Shown: positions 47,301 to 57,804 of the stretch, in pieces | Numbering within the stretch: position 1 is the stretch's first letter | Layout of the letters: every line of letters begins with the position of its first letter | DNA from: Pohlia nutans | Lineage: Eukaryota; Streptophyta; Bryopsida; Bryales; Mniaceae | Direction: 5' to 3' | NCBI GenBank assembly: GCA_022496805.1 | Contig: CM040093.1 | Coordinates: 15,168,213 to 15,232,212, forward strand | Length of the DNA stretch: 64,000 nt | Program-made: the position numbers and the translations under genes | Notes under the pieces: model-generated | What the model was told of the DNA's origin: nothing | The model's input: only the letters and a program-made list of their open reading frames with translations | The model's database searches: none

Positions 47301-48098
47301 TTTTCTTCTGTAGCGCAAATCTGGAGCCCTGTTTCCATCTTTATACTCTAAATCCTTTGTGCAAAACCTTCATTGGATTATCATTGATGTTGTGCCACGG
47401 AATGCTTGCAGAAAGACTTGTTCAAGGCAGGAGCACAACCACAAAGTCCATAAAGGGCACTGTGGACGCAATACTGCCGGGTAAGGAGCTCTTTCCATCT
47501 CTTCAGTCAGCACCAAAACCAGTCCCTGCAAATAAACCAAAGCTGTCTAGTATTCCTACAACTCAAGGAACGAACAAAGCAGCAGCTCCGATCAATTGTA
47601 GGCAAATGTTGAATGAAATTCGCATGAAGAACAAGTGGCCGAATCCAGAATTCAAGTTAATGAACGAAGAGGACACCTCTCGTGTCCCAAGGTTAGTATC
47701 AACTGCAAGTTGCTGTTTTTGTTTGTAAAGCAACCCACTCATATGTAATACTTTCGTATCATTATTTTACATGTTCACCATAGCTTGACATCTGTGTCAA
47801 ATATGACTCAGAGAAATTTGGCTAGTACACCATTTCTTTCAAAACGCAATTATTATTTTACTATCGCACTTGTCTGGTTTAGAACACTCTTAATCTTCTT
47901 CTTCACCCTCAAGTCATTAAATTTCTTTTTGATTTTGGTGCCATGTGCAGATTCAGGTACTCCTTGACAGTCGACACGGGAAAGGAGAAGTACCAATGCC
48001 AAGGAGAGTATAAGACTGACAAGAGGCAAGGAATGGAATCTGTAGCATCAGCCATGTTAACCATTCTGAGACAGGGAGAAATTGCTGGACTTCCCTGA
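32389..48098 (+). CDS. DCL4: Dicer-like ribonuclease III, DCL4-like
   Basis: 28 exons: 32389-32570, 32710-32893, 33380-33493, 33583-33717, 33974-34068, 34179-34227, 35157-35291, 35494-35646, 35848-35986, 36411-36513, 36954-37149, 37465-37625, 37741-37959, 38107-38375, 38464-38741, 39040-39569, 39668-39756, 40009-40316, 40660-40869, 41281-41808, 42448-42732, 43335-43568, 44051-44152, 44332-44490, 44754-45363, 46335-46412, 47412-47691, 47951-48098. They sum to 5,973 nt (1,990 aa), all phases consistent. Order: helicase (GGGKT 82-86, DECH 189-192, SRGRARQ in exon 12), Dicer dimerisation domain (exon 14), PAZ region (exons 16-18), RNase IIIa (E1130, E1133, D1137; D1267, E1270), RNase IIIb (RLEFLGD 1360-1366; D1458, E1461), then two dsRNA-binding domains (about 1497-1566 and 1905-1985). 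It cuts long dsRNA into siRNAs. The second dsRBD favours DCL4 over DCL2. The linker in exons 24-27 makes it longer than typical DCL4. The exon 5/6 junction is the least certain. Confidence 0.9.
34299..35044 (-). mobile_element. Family A TTAA element carrying a nested family B element (DCL intron 6)
   Basis: The outer element starts TTGA-CCTCTGAGCGCCC (decayed TTAA) and ends GTCCTTTAGGGG-TTAA at 35,041-35,044. It shares 'aattggtcat' and 'cttttgagt(c/g)gctcat' with the other family A copies. It is interrupted at 34,473, just after 'aattggtcatg', by a complete family B copy. Outer length without the insert is about 195 bp, the usual size for this family. Confidence 0.7.
34473..35024 (+). mobile_element. 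Nested family B TTAA element, 552 bp
   Basis: It starts TTAA-CCCTAAAAGCCCGAGGGG and ends GAGCTTAGGGG-TTAG. The interior matches the 17.6-kb copy almost throughout. It is inserted inside a family A element in DCL intron 6 and is spliced out with the intron if splicing is normal. Confidence 0.75.
36568..36779 (-). mobile_element. Family A TTAA element, 212 bp (DCL intron 10)
   Basis: It starts TTAA-TCCCTAAGCGCC and ends TACTTTAGGGG-TTAA. The interior 'cttttgagtggctcatgtag' and 'gatcaatcaaattag' is shared with other family A copies. It is non-coding. Confidence 0.75.
37195..37404 (-). repeat. Degenerate family A copy (DCL intron 11)
   Basis: The interior 'gtaggtcatatgggaacttt' and 'cacatgcaatgttcttcact' matches family A. 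Both ends are decayed, although a TTAA lies near 37,401. Confidence 0.55.
38760..38977 (-). mobile_element. Family A copy with decayed left end (DCL intron 15)
   Basis: The interior matches family A (aagtcatatggggactttct, caatcaaattggtcat). The right end is GGTCTTTTAGGGG-TTAA at 38,974-38,977. The left TTAA end is not recognisable. Confidence 0.65.
41074..41256 (+). mobile_element. Family A copy truncated on the right (DCL intron 19)
   Basis: It starts TTAA-CCCCTTAAGGACCAAGG and shares 'gatgggaccaaattttatat' with the 42-kb copy. It stops after 'ctactcaaaagtg', so the right terminal repeat is missing. Its end is only about 25 bp from the exon 20 acceptor. Confidence 0.7.
42002..42241 (+). mobile_element. 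Family A TTAA element, 240 bp, best-preserved copy (DCL intron 20)
   Basis: It starts TTAA-CCCCTAAAGGACCAAG and ends CTTGGTCCTTTAGGGG-TTAA: perfect 16-bp terminal inverted repeats with intact TTAA on both sides. It is a good reference for the family. Confidence 0.85.
42955..43215 (+). repeat. Single-arm fragment of the OMA1 fold-back family (DCL intron 21)
   Basis: It shares 'atgggaggttgtagaccac', 'gaaggccaaccgagtgtatg' and 'taacaggggtcagtat' with 13.1-13.5 kb. It also shares the following 'gggatcaggtcct...ttttagtatcctct'. There is only one arm, so no hairpin forms. Confidence 0.7.
43584..43792 (-). mobile_element. Family A TTAA element, 209 bp (DCL intron 22)
   Basis: It starts TTAA-CCCCTAATTGAGCC and ends TTTGGTCCTAAGGGG-TTAA, with family A interior (tgcaatgttcttcacta, ctggtgatataaaat). 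Just downstream, 43,855-43,952 looks like a short deletion derivative (TTAA-CCTCTTT ... AAAGGG-TTAG). Confidence 0.75.
45570..46150. repeat. Two copies of a (tgttt)n-headed repeat in DCL intron 25
   Basis: Copies start near 45,570 and 45,855 with (ttttg)n, then share 'acgttg', 'cgacgagaag', 'cttttggacctatggtgtga' and 'aagttatgg'. The same repeat is at 28,036-28,600. It looks like a dispersed retroelement or MITE of unknown class. Confidence 0.6.
46600..47265 (-). repeat. Fold-back family fragment with a nested MITE (DCL intron 26)
   Basis: 'gtgtgaggttgtagaccact' and 'gtgtatgaat' match the OMA1 intron 2 fold-back family. The copy is split by an inverted-repeat insert at 46,829-47,208 and resumes with 'tttttagtatcctctacgtta'. 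Confidence 0.6.
46829..47208. mobile_element. MITE of about 380 bp with GTTGGTAGCACC termini
   Basis: The left end GTTGGTAGCACCTTGGGCA and its exact complement on the right (TGCCCAAGGTGCTACCAAC) form 19-bp terminal inverted repeats. The inner parts are AT-rich. No clear target duplication is seen, so the superfamily is not assigned. Confidence 0.7.
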
Positions 48099-48297
48099 AG
48101 AGCGTTCATTGCTCAGCACTTGTAAGTCATGTTGTATATTGATCACCCTTAGAATTATTACGTTATATTCAAGTGGGTGAAGTACATTACGTTCCACCAC
48201 CGACATTTGACCATGGTTCAATTCAGAAGAATTCTGTTTTGTGGCAATTATTGCAGCATAGCTGAATATTTGCAATATGGTACTGTAGTTTTGAAAG

Positions 48298-48558
48298 TGT
48301 TAAGACGGAAAGCAAGACAGAGCAAGAAAAACAAAGGACGCCCGAAGAGAATGGTGAAAAGAGAGAGAGAGAAGCTCCCTAATCCCCCTTAAGTACTCTC
48401 GGATGGAGATCATCTATTAGGTGGTTGAACACTTAGACTTAACTGCAGTAGGAGTAGTAGTTAACTGGTTGTGTTACTAAGTAGAACTGGCTGTCAAACT
48501 AGAAGTAAAGAAAGAGTGACTCGGGAGTTGGATGGATGGGATTCATCCTATCTCAACA
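48298..48558 (-). repeat. LTR 1 (3' LTR of the downstream-most copy)
   Basis: On the plus strand it reads TGTTAAGACGG...CTCAACA; on the coding strand TGTTGAG...CTTAACA, the usual TG...CA. It differs from the other two LTRs at about three positions. The purine-rich tract GAGGAGGAG on the minus strand lies directly inside it (48,559-48,567), as expected for the plus-strand primer. Confidence 0.92.
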
Positions 48559-51449
48559 CTCCTCCTCAAACGATGTACTTCCTTGTTAAAAAACTTCAAG
48601 GGGATTGAAGAAAAAGAGTGAAGTCATCGTTCGCTTCCTAATTCAACTCTCGTCTACAAGCTCTGCTAAAGTCCGCATCCTTGCTGCGGCTATGAGCTTA
48701 CGATGCTGTGGAGCTGGTAACGCCTTCGTAAGAACATCTGCGATGTTGTCCGCTGAAGCTATCTTGTGGACTGCAATCTGGTTCGTCTCCGTGCGGTCTT
48801 GTGTGTAGTGCGGGCTGATATGCTTGACATGGTCGGCCTTGATGAAGTCAGAAGATACTTGCTCAATTAAAGTTGCGTTATCCTCAAAAATCGCGGTCGG
48901 CTTCTCCTTGAGTGGAAATCTAGCCATTTGAGATATGGCGGTCTACATGGTGCAAAGCCACACGGCCTCGCGGGCGGTTGATGGATCCGTCTTGAAGCCG
49001 GAGTCGGCGTAGCCCGTGATGTCGCCTTGTCTGCGGCGAAAATGAAGACCGAGATCTTCTGTTCCTCGAATGTACGTAAGGAGGTGCTTGACGCCTTGCC
49101 AGTGCCGCGCTGTGGAGCGTTGGCTGTGCTGCGCGAGGACGATGACGGCGAAGCTGATGTTTGGTCGAGTATTCGTCGCCAAGTAGAGGAGTACGCCAAG
49201 TGTTGCCAGATACTTGGGTTTGTCCAACTCCTCCTCCTCGGGCTCAGCGGGACGATATGGGTCATCGTCGGTCTTGCTCTTCCCGATCGTTGGTGCTGAA
49301 AGAGCATTCGCGTTCTCCATGTTGAACGTCTTGAGAAGCTTGCGCGCATAAGTTTACTGATGAATGAGCATACTTCCATCTGCAAGGTGTTTGATCTGGA
49401 GTCCAAAGCAATATGATGTTTTCCCTAACAGTTTCATCTCAAACTGTTTAGTTAGTATGAGTTCGACACGCTTGCTCAAGGCTGGTGTCCGGATGGAGTT
49501 CAAATCATCAACGTAAACAACAAGAATCACAAATTGCTTATCTTCTTTCAAAACGAGGATGCAAGGAAGGATAGGACCTGATTCAGGAGTGATCGGACCG
49601 CACCAATCACCTTGGAGGCATTGCAATGGCGCGGGCATCTCCTCCGGCAGCTTCCAGCGCGAGGGTTGCTTGATTAGCTTCCCATGGATGCACGCTGGGC
49701 ATTCCCGAACATGCTCTGCGTCGCTGGTAAACATCTCGTGGCCGGTCAGGAGTGGTATCATCCTCCTCATCATCGTGGTTCCCAGGTGCCCTGAGCGACT
49801 ATGCCACAAATCAACTTTGGCGTTTGCTGTCATAAGAGCAATGTGGGCATCCTTACAGGGTAGGCGCGTTCGCGTGGCGCGAGCGTTGGCCTCTTCCTTA
49901 CCCGGGTGGGTAGGGCTTGCTCCCGATATAGGCAGCGTATAGGCTAGTTGCCTCTTCCACACCCGCATGGGTGGGGCTAACTCCCGAGATTGGAATCTTG
50001 TATAGGCCAGTTACTCCCGCCTTGGCGGTGGCGGGGATCGACGTCCCGCGCCTGAGTTGCAAGACCTCTTCATCAATCTCCACCGCAGTGAAGACGTGGA
50101 TATGGTTGGCCCGTAGGTCCCAAGAGCTGATCAGACTCCGGGGGGCGCCAGGGCGTACATGGCCCGTTCGCAGGTGAGGGGGGCTCCCCCGGGCAAGACG
50201 ATGTTTGCCCGGCCCTCACGGAACTTGAAATTCCGTTTTCCTGCAATTGTGACTGTGTCACATAATTGCCACTGCTCGTTTTGAGTTTTGAACTCGAAAT
50301 AAGCCTGGTCTTGGAAAATCGAGTAGGTAGACGCACAGTCAATTAAGGCAACTCGTGCCTGCTGACCAGTGCTTTCACGCGCTATCATGTAGTTTTCAGG
50401 ATCTAACTCTGTTAACGTAATAGACGGTGCATCTAAAGTATGACTTTCCCGACGCGCTCCTCTCAGGGATTGAAGTTCCTTGTACATGTCACAAATGTAC
50501 TGGGAAGAGCGACAGTCACACGCGTAGTAACCCTTTCGATCACACTTAGGACAATTACCCTTGACGGTTCTCTTCGGAGACTGTGATGACTGAGACTGTG
50601 ACTGTGACCAAAACTGGGACTATGACTGGGAGGATCTATTACCATACCGCTGATGCTTGTTGGATCTGTTCTGCTTCCGACTCCCTTGGGGGGTGCGTTT
50701 CGGTGCATCTGAAACATGGGATTCGCGGTTTGTACCTCCAAGTTTAGAAGTCAATGCAGGGGTTGGATTCGAGCCGGTCTTGGTCTACTTCGATGCCTCG
50801 TCTTGGAGAATGGTATCAGTAGATGCACTATCAAGCAAAACAATTTATAGCACAAGCACAAGTTGGTAGAAAAGTGGTGAGAGTCTTATCAATCACATCG
50901 CTCTCGGTCAGCGTGGTGCCACAAATTTGGAGTTGTGCAACGATGTAATGAAGCTTTGAGTCGTAGATGTGGAAGTTGGGGAAATCCAACACTCGAAGGT
51001 TGAGTCAGTTGTTGCGTGCTTGCGGCAGACGCATGGTCTTCTTGTGCAACTATCCAATTTCTCTAAAGACAAATAAATACGCATGTGAATTAGCCAATCG
51101 AGATAATTCAAGCCATCTTGTTCAAAAGAATCGAAGAAAAAGTAAGCGGTTCGAGTCTCCCTCGGTTTCTACTGTGTCGCCATAATGATGCGAGGTGTTG
51201 CCTATGTGAATGCAAACGGAGAGACTAAAACCTAAACCAAAAAGCATGAACGAAAAGCATGAAAAACATAAAACTGATAATCTTGGTTCTCTATCTATCC
51301 CTCTGCATTCTACTTGCTACGGCTATAATGCGAGTTGGAGAAATCAAGTAGAGAATAAAGAAGAAGGAGAGAAGCAACAATTGGAGAGCACCAAAAACAC
51401 CAAACCCTAAACCCTAACACCAAAAGTATGAGCGAAAGTGCTGATAACG
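48559..51449 (-). pseudogene. Defective copia gag-pol, copy 1
   Basis: Minus-strand traces run from high to low coordinates. Gag start: NYLDWLIHMRIYLSLEKL (about 51,111-51,050). Zinc knuckle: CPKCDRKGYYACDC (about 50,550-50,510) with Tyr where the CCHC His should be. Protease-like segment: ALIDCAST. GAG-pre-integrase zinc site: LWHSRSGHL with CPAC. The frame then jumps after GDWCGPITPESG straight into the end of RT (VVYVDDL), so the integrase core and most of RT are deleted. The RNase H region (GYADSGF, FEDNATLIEQ, SADNIADVLTKAL) is broken by stops at about 49,351 and 48,943. It cannot make an active polyprotein. Confidence 0.88.
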
Positions 51450-51710
51450 TGTTAAGACGGAAAGCAAGACAAAGCAAGAAAAACAAAGGATGCCCGAAGA
51501 GAATGGTGAAAAGAGAGAGAGAGAAGCTCCCTAATCCCCCTTAAGTACTCTCGGATGGAGATCATCTATTAGGTGGTTGAACACTTAGACTTAACTGCAG
51601 TAGGAGTAGTAGTTAACTGGTTGTGATACTAAGTAGAACTGGCTGTCAAACTAGAAGTAAAGAAAGAGTGACTCGGGAGTTGGATGGATGGGATTCATCC
51701 TATCTCAACA
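51450..51710 (-). repeat. LTR 2 (shared central LTR)
   Basis: 261 bp, differing from LTR 3 at one noticed position (ctcggg against ctcagg). It serves as the 5' LTR of copy 1 and the 3' LTR of copy 2. Confidence 0.92.
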
Positions 51711-54601
51711 CTCCTCCTCAAACGATGTACTTCCTTGTTAAAAAACTTCAAGGGGATTGAAGAAAAAGAGTGAAGTCATCGTTCGCTTCCTAATTCAACT
51801 CTCGTCTACAAGCTCTGCTAAAGTCCGCATCCTTGCTGCGGCTATGAGCTTACGATGCTGTGGAGCTGGTAACGCCTTCGTAAGAACATCTGCGATGTTG
51901 TCCGCTGAAGCTATCTTGCGGACTGCAATCTGGTTCGTCTCCGTGCGGTCTTGTGTGTAGTGCGGGCTGATATGCTTGACATGGTCGGCCTTGATGAAGT
52001 CAGAAGATACTTGCTCAATTAAAGTTGCGTTATCCTCAAAAATCGCGGTCGGCTTCTCCTTGAGTGGAAATCTAGCCATTTGAGATATGGCGGTCTACAT
52101 GGTGCAAAGCCACACGGCCTCGCGGGCGGTTGATGGATCCGTCTTGAAGCCGGAGTCGGCGTAGCCCGTGATGTCGCCTTGTCTGCGGCGAAAATGAAGA
52201 CCGAGATCTTCTGTTCCTCGAATGTACGTAAGGAGGTGCTTGACGCCTTGCCAGTGCCGCGCTGTGGAGCGTTGGCTGTGCTGCGCGAGGACGATGACGG
52301 CGAAGCTGATGTTTGGTCGAGTATTCGTCGCCAAGTAGAGGAGTACGCCAAGTGTTGCCAGATACTTGGGTTTGTCCAACTCCTCCTCCTCGGGCTCAGC
52401 GGGACGATATGGGTCATCGTCGGTCTTGCTCTTCCCGATCGTTGGTGCTGAAAGAGCATTCGCGTTCTCCATGTTGAACGTCTTGAGAAGCTTGCGCGCA
52501 TAAGTTTACTGATGAATGAGCATACTTCCATCTGCAAGGTGTTTGATCTGGAGTCCAAAGCAATATGATGTTTTCCCTAACAGTTTCATCTCAAACTGTT
52601 TAGTTAGTATGAGTTCGACACGCTTGCTCAAGGCTGGTGTCCGGATGGAGTTCAAATCATCAACGTAAACAACAAGAATCACAAATTGCTTATCTTCTTT
52701 CAAAACGAGGATGCAAGGAAGGATAGGACCTGATTCAGGAGTGATCGGACCGCACCAATCACCTTGGAGGCATTGCAATGGCGCGGGCATCTCCTCCGGC
52801 AGCTTCCAGCGCGAGGGTTGCTTGATTAGCTTCCCATGGATGCACGCTGGGCATTCCCGAACATGCTCTGCGTCGCTGGTAAACATCTCGTGGCCGGTCA
52901 GGAGTGGTATCATCCTCCTCATCATCGTGGTTCCCAGGTGCCCTGAGCGACTATGCCACAAATCAACTTTGGCGTTTGCTGTCATAAGAGCAATGTGGGC
53001 ATCCTTACAGGGTAGGCGCGTTCGCGTGGCGCGAGCGTTGGCCTCTTCCTTACCCGGGTGGGTAGGGCTTGCTCCCGATATAGGCAGCGTATAGGCTAGT
53101 TGCCTCTTCCACACCCGCATGGGTGGGGCTAACTCCCGAGATTGGAATCTTGTATAGGCCAGTTACTCCCGCCTTGGCGGTGGCGGGGATCGACGTCCCG
53201 CGCCTGAGTTGCAAGACCTCTTCATCAATCTCCACCGCAGTGAAGACGTGGATATGGTTGGCCCGTAGGTCCCAAGAGCTGATCAGACTCCGGGGGGCGC
53301 CAGGGCGTACATGGCCCGTTCGCAGGTGAGGGGGGCTCCCTCGGGCAAGACGATGTTTGCCCGGCCCTCACGGAACTTGAAATTCCGTTTTCCTGCAATT
53401 GTGACTGTGTCACATAATTGCCACTGCTCGTTTTGAGTTTTGAACTCGAAATAAGCCTGGTCTTGGAAAATCGAGTAGGTAGACGCACAGTCAATTAAGG
53501 CAACTCGTGCCTGCTGACCAGTGCTTTCACGCGCTATCATGTAGTTTTCAGGATCTAACTCTGTTAACGTAATAGACGGTGCATCTAAAGTATGACTTTC
53601 CCGACGCGCTCCTCTCAGGGATTGAAGTTCCTTGTACATGTCACAAATGTACTGGGAAGAGCGACAGTCACACGCGTAGTAACCCTTTCGATCACACTTA
53701 GGACAATTACCCTTGACGGTTCTCTTCGGAGACTGTGATGACTGAGACTGTGACTGTGACCAAAACTGGGACTATGACTGGGAGGATCTATTACCATACC
53801 GCTGATGCTTGTTGGATCTGTTCTGCTTCCGACTCCCTTGGGGGGTGCGTTTCGGTGCATCTGAAACATGGGATTCGCGGTTTGTACCTCCAAGTTTAGA
53901 AGTCAATGCAGGGGTTGGATTCGAGCCGGTCTTGGTCTACTTCGATGCCTCGTCTTGGAGAATGGTATCAGTAGATGCACTATCAAGCAAAACAATTTAT
54001 AGCACAAGCACAAGTTGGTAGAAAAGTGGTGAGAGTCTTATCAATCACATCGCTCTCGGTCAGCGTGGTGCCACAAATTTGGAGTTGTGCAACGATGTAA
54101 TGAAGCTTTGAGTCGTAGATGTGGAAGTTGGGGAAATCCAACACTCGAAGGTTGAGTCAGTTGTTGCGTGCTTGCGGCAGACGCATGGTCTTCTTGTGCA
54201 ACTATCCAATTTCTCTAAAGACAAATAAATACGCATGTGAATTAGCCAATCGAGATAATTCAAGCCATCTTGTTCAAAAGAATCGAAGAAAAAGTAAGCG
54301 GTTCGAGTCTCCCTCGGTTTCTACTGTGTCGCCATAATGATGCGAGGTGTTGCCTATGTGAATGCAAACGGAGAGACTAAAACCTAAACCAAAAAGCATG
54401 AACGAAAAGCATGAAAAACATAAAACTGATAATCTTGGTTCTCTATCTATCCCTCTGCATTCTACTTGCTACGGCTATAATGCGAGTTGGAGAAATCAAG
54501 TAGAGAATAAAGAAGAAGGAGAGAAGCAACAATTGGAGAGCACCAAAAACACCAAACCCTAAACCCTAACACCAAAAGTATGAGCGAAAGTGCTGATAAC
54601 G
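51711..54601 (-). pseudogene. Defective copia gag-pol, copy 2
   Basis: It is collinear with copy 1 without indels. I noticed two base differences (near 51,919 and 53,340). The same Tyr substitution in the zinc knuckle, integrase/RT deletion and stop codons are present, so the defects pre-date the duplication. Next to LTR 3, the minus strand reads CGTTATCAGCACTTTCG, a possible primer-binding region. A short telomere-like word (aaaccctaaaccctaa) occurs near 54,553 in the leader. Confidence 0.88.
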
Positions 54602-54862
54602 TGTTAAGACGGAAAGCAAGACAAAGCAAGAAAAACAAAGGATGCCCGAAGAGAATGGTGAAAAGAGAGAGAGAGAAGCTCCCTAATCCCCCTTAAGTAC
54701 TCTCGGATGGAGATCATCTATTAGGTGGTTGAACACTTAGACTTAACTGCAGTAGGAGTAGTAGTTAACTGGTTGTGATACTAAGTAGAACTGGCTGTCA
54801 AACTAGAAGTAAAGAAAGAGTGACTCAGGAGTTGGATGGATGGGATTCATCCTATCTCAACA
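54602..54862 (-). repeat. LTR 3 (5' LTR of the array)
   Basis: 261 bp, ending at CTCAACA (54,862) immediately before the GAAAG target duplication. It is the presumptive promoter of the minus-strand transcript. Confidence 0.92.
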
Positions 54863-55051
54863 GAAAGCATTGGCCTCAGCCTTGTAATAGACTTATTTAC
54901 TGAATCTCTCAAAAGGAAATTCATTGCCCCGTTTATTCCCTAGCACATATAAGTCAACGTCAGCGTTCATGATTCTGACCACAGTAGTCTGTTTGTGCAT
55001 TGAAACAACTGAGAACGGTTCATACTCTTGGAATGCCTTCATTTGGATAAG

Positions 55052-55646
55052 CTAACCCCTAAAAGCCCTAACTAAGGAGTATTGGCCAAACATAGATATG
55101 TTATAATATGTGCCTTCCATATGTTTGATAAAACAAAATAGACAAAATGTAGGGCATCATCTCTACAAATTATCCGGTCAAACTTTCAAAAAGAACTTTA
55201 GATATTTTTTAATGAATTTGAAAGCATTAACCTTTGAACATTTGTAATTATAATTTTTAGATTATAATTTAGATTATAATTTTAAATTTTAAATCATAAT
55301 TTCAGTTTTAGAGTTTAAAGTTTAGTATGATTGGTTAAACTTGGTTTATCTATTGTAAACTTCAAAATAGCGAAAGAAATGATGGAGGGAACATCGTTAC
55401 TTTCTCCAAATAGAAAATTCTATAACATTAAGACAATGTTGAGGTGATCCACTTTGATAAATTCTTCTGGGTGGAGTTTATCTCGGATTGACATAATTCA
55501 AATAATTCAAATTGTGTTGGAAAGTAGGCTTGGTGTAGTATTTTAATTTTAATTTTAATTTTTTCAAATTTTGTTTTTTTTGGTCCGGTTAACTTGTCAG
55601 ATTCGAGCAACTATCAAAAATGTTCGTTTGAGCGTTTAGGGGTTAA
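55052..55646 (+). mobile_element. Family B TTAA element, 595 bp
   Basis: The left end is CTAA-CCCCTAAAAGCCC (TTAA decayed by one base). The right end is GAGCGTTTAGGGG-TTAA. The interior matches the 17.6-kb copy, with small expansions of 'attttaa' type near 55,260-55,310 and 55,535. Confidence 0.75.
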
Positions 55647-55880
55647 CCATTAAACCGCTCCCTGAGGGGGTCCCCCGTCCAAAACTACCCAATATTTGAT
55701 TATCTTGGACCTCATAAATAATTAGGAAGTTGAACTTAATAAGCTTTCATATCCAACTCGAACATTTGAATTTGAACCCTGAATGAATTCAAGGTACCAG
55801 GGCACATTCCATCCATTTGAGGGATGAGATCAAAAAGGGGTGTGTGTCGGCCAATCTATGACTGAATCCTCGCTGATTCG

Positions 55881-56465
55881 TTAACCCTTAATCGCCAGGG
55901 GTCCATTTTTGGACGATGTACAAATTTCATCCACGTTTTCTCATCCATCATGCACTTTTTGTAGCGTGGATTTTTTGCTGTAGATTTTAGGACAAGTTAG
56001 CTTCATGCATGCGTGAACTAATTAGAAAGGGGACGATTTGTGGAACTTTTATGCCTCATTTCATGTTGCATTGATTCACCAAAAAAAACTTAAGACCTTA
56101 GTTCAAAATAGACCAAAAGTGCTCTTGAAAAAGTCAATTGATAAATTAAGCAACCCAAAAATCTCCGAATATCACTACACTTAGAGTATTACATTTCAAC
56201 CCATCACAACAAATTTCATCAACAAATTGTTAATATCTTATTTGTAATGGAATGACAAAAGAATTTTGAATTTTTAAGTTTCAAAAATTATATAAAAATA
56301 TTGGTGATAGCAATCATAGATCTAACCGTATGGATAGAATCTAAAATTCATAAACTACAACTTTTATTCATACATCAAATTCAAAATATCCCTCTTAGTT
56401 GTGTTTTATAATGCATCTTTGCAATTCTCCAAATTTAGAAAGGATTGCAGACATTTAGAGGTTAA
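55881..56465 (-). mobile_element. Family C TTAA element, 585 bp
   Basis: It starts TTAA-CCCTTAATCGCC and ends GACATTTAGAGG-TTAA, the reverse orientation of the 5.4-kb copy. The sub-terminal 'tttttggacgatgtacaaat' is shared across family C. Immediately upstream, 55,810-55,880 resembles 62,335-62,400, so the target was itself a repeat. Confidence 0.75.
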
Positions 56466-56485
56466 GCACTTGGATTAAAATTTCC

Positions 56486-57062
56486 TTAACCCCTAACTGC
56501 CTGAGCGTTCATTTTTTGGACGATGTACAGATTTCATCCATAATTTCTCATCCGTCATGCACTTTTTGCAGTGTGGAATTTTTACTGTAGATTCTATGGG
56601 AAGTTAGCTTCATGCATATGTGATCCGATTAGAAAGGGGATGATTTGTGAACTTTTTATGCCTCATTTCATGTTGTAGTGATTCACCCAAAATTTTGAAG
56701 ATTTCGGTGTAAAAGTGCTCTAAAAAAAGTCAACTCATAAAATTAAGCAACCAAAAAATCTCCAAAAATCACTACACGTAGAGTATTACATTTCAACCAA
56801 TCACAAAGAATTTCATCCTTAGATTGTCAATATCTTATTCGTAATTGAATTACAAAATAATTTTTAATTTCACCTTTCAAATTTTATACAAAATTATTGG
56901 TAAAAGCACTCATAGATTTAACCGTATGGATAGAATCTAAAATTCATAACGTACAACTTTTATTCATATATCAAGTTCAAAATATCCCTCTAGGTTGCAT
57001 TTTATAATGCATCTTTGCAAAACTGCCGAATTTGGAGAGGGCTCTAGGCATTTAAGGGTTAA
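56486..57062 (-). mobile_element. Family C TTAA element, 577 bp, second adjacent copy
   Basis: It starts TTAA-CCCCTAACTGCC and ends GGCATTTAAGGG-TTAA, both TTAA copies intact. It lies only 20 bp from the preceding copy in the same orientation but is clearly diverged from it, so it is a separate insertion rather than a fresh tandem duplicate. Confidence 0.78.
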
Positions 57063-57804
57063 GGAAATCCATTTTGTAGAATTTTGTTATTGCCCTGGAA
57101 ATGTACGTAACGGTGCACGGCAGTGCATCTTTACATTTTGTAACGCTTCACTGCACCGGTTCTGCCCCCCATGGGAATGCATGGAAAAGCGTGGGAACTG
57201 GTGGAATCAGTCAGAAGTGTCTGATCGTGAAAAGTATTGCTACCATAGAGAATCGGCGAAACGGTCTATATTTTAAAGATGACTATCTTCTGATCATGTG
57301 GGGAGGAAAGGGACTGCATAACCATAGAATCTGACTAGATCACATGGTTACAACCCCTGATCCATCCTAAGTTTTATTGCTTCAATCTCTACGCTTTTGC
57401 CGAGGTTGGGAGTTCCATTCTCCCTACTGGTATGTTGCGGACATATAAGCTTACGTGGCTCTGATATTCAATTGATCAGTGCCTGCACCTGAAGGAACGA
57501 GTATGTGGATACCACTGCAGAATTATCGGACTCCAACAATACGTAGTAGAAAGTATATTCAATGTATGCACTACTAGCAAAGGCATCACTTCTTACTCAG
57601 TGTCAAAGTTCAGTGTACACACTTGTCCTACGTGACGAATCATACTCACCAAGTCTTGAGCGCCGGGCAGTGAGTGCGAAGTGGTGTCATTTGACTCACC
57701 TACCGAGTGAAAAGCGACGCCTTCTCCTTGTACTGATGATTAGCTTTTGAATGTACAAGTCACAACATTCTAAGAGGGTTTCATGGAAGTAAAGGAGAAA
57801 TATA
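57063..57804. other. Intergenic DNA with a T-arm-like motif
   Basis: No gene is supported. At 57,390-57,430 'ctacgcttttgccgaggttg' followed by 'ggagttccattctccc' occurs; the second part can form a tRNA-like T stem-loop. Two related copies are at 61,417 and 62,821. Confidence 0.45.

Larger units (their letters stand above)
48298..54862 (-). mobile_element. Ty1/copia LTR element in tandem (LTR-int-LTR-int-LTR)
   Basis: Three 261-bp LTRs are spaced at exactly 3,152 bp and enclose two near-identical internal regions. All coding traces are on the minus strand. The whole array, not each copy, is flanked by the 5-bp duplication GAAAG (48,293-48,297 and 54,863-54,867). Both internal copies share the same stops and deletion. 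One insertion followed by unequal recombination between LTRs is the simplest history. It sits 199 bp past the DCL stop codon. Confidence 0.93.

Noticed and set aside
51403..51418. Interstitial telomere
   Set aside because: Only about two aaaccct units occur, inside the copia leader, and they are repeated with the element at 54,555.
48605..54562. Plus-strand reading frames across the copia array as genes
   Set aside because: They are shadows of the minus-strand gag-pol remnants, duplicated at exactly 3,152 bp, with no domain of their own.
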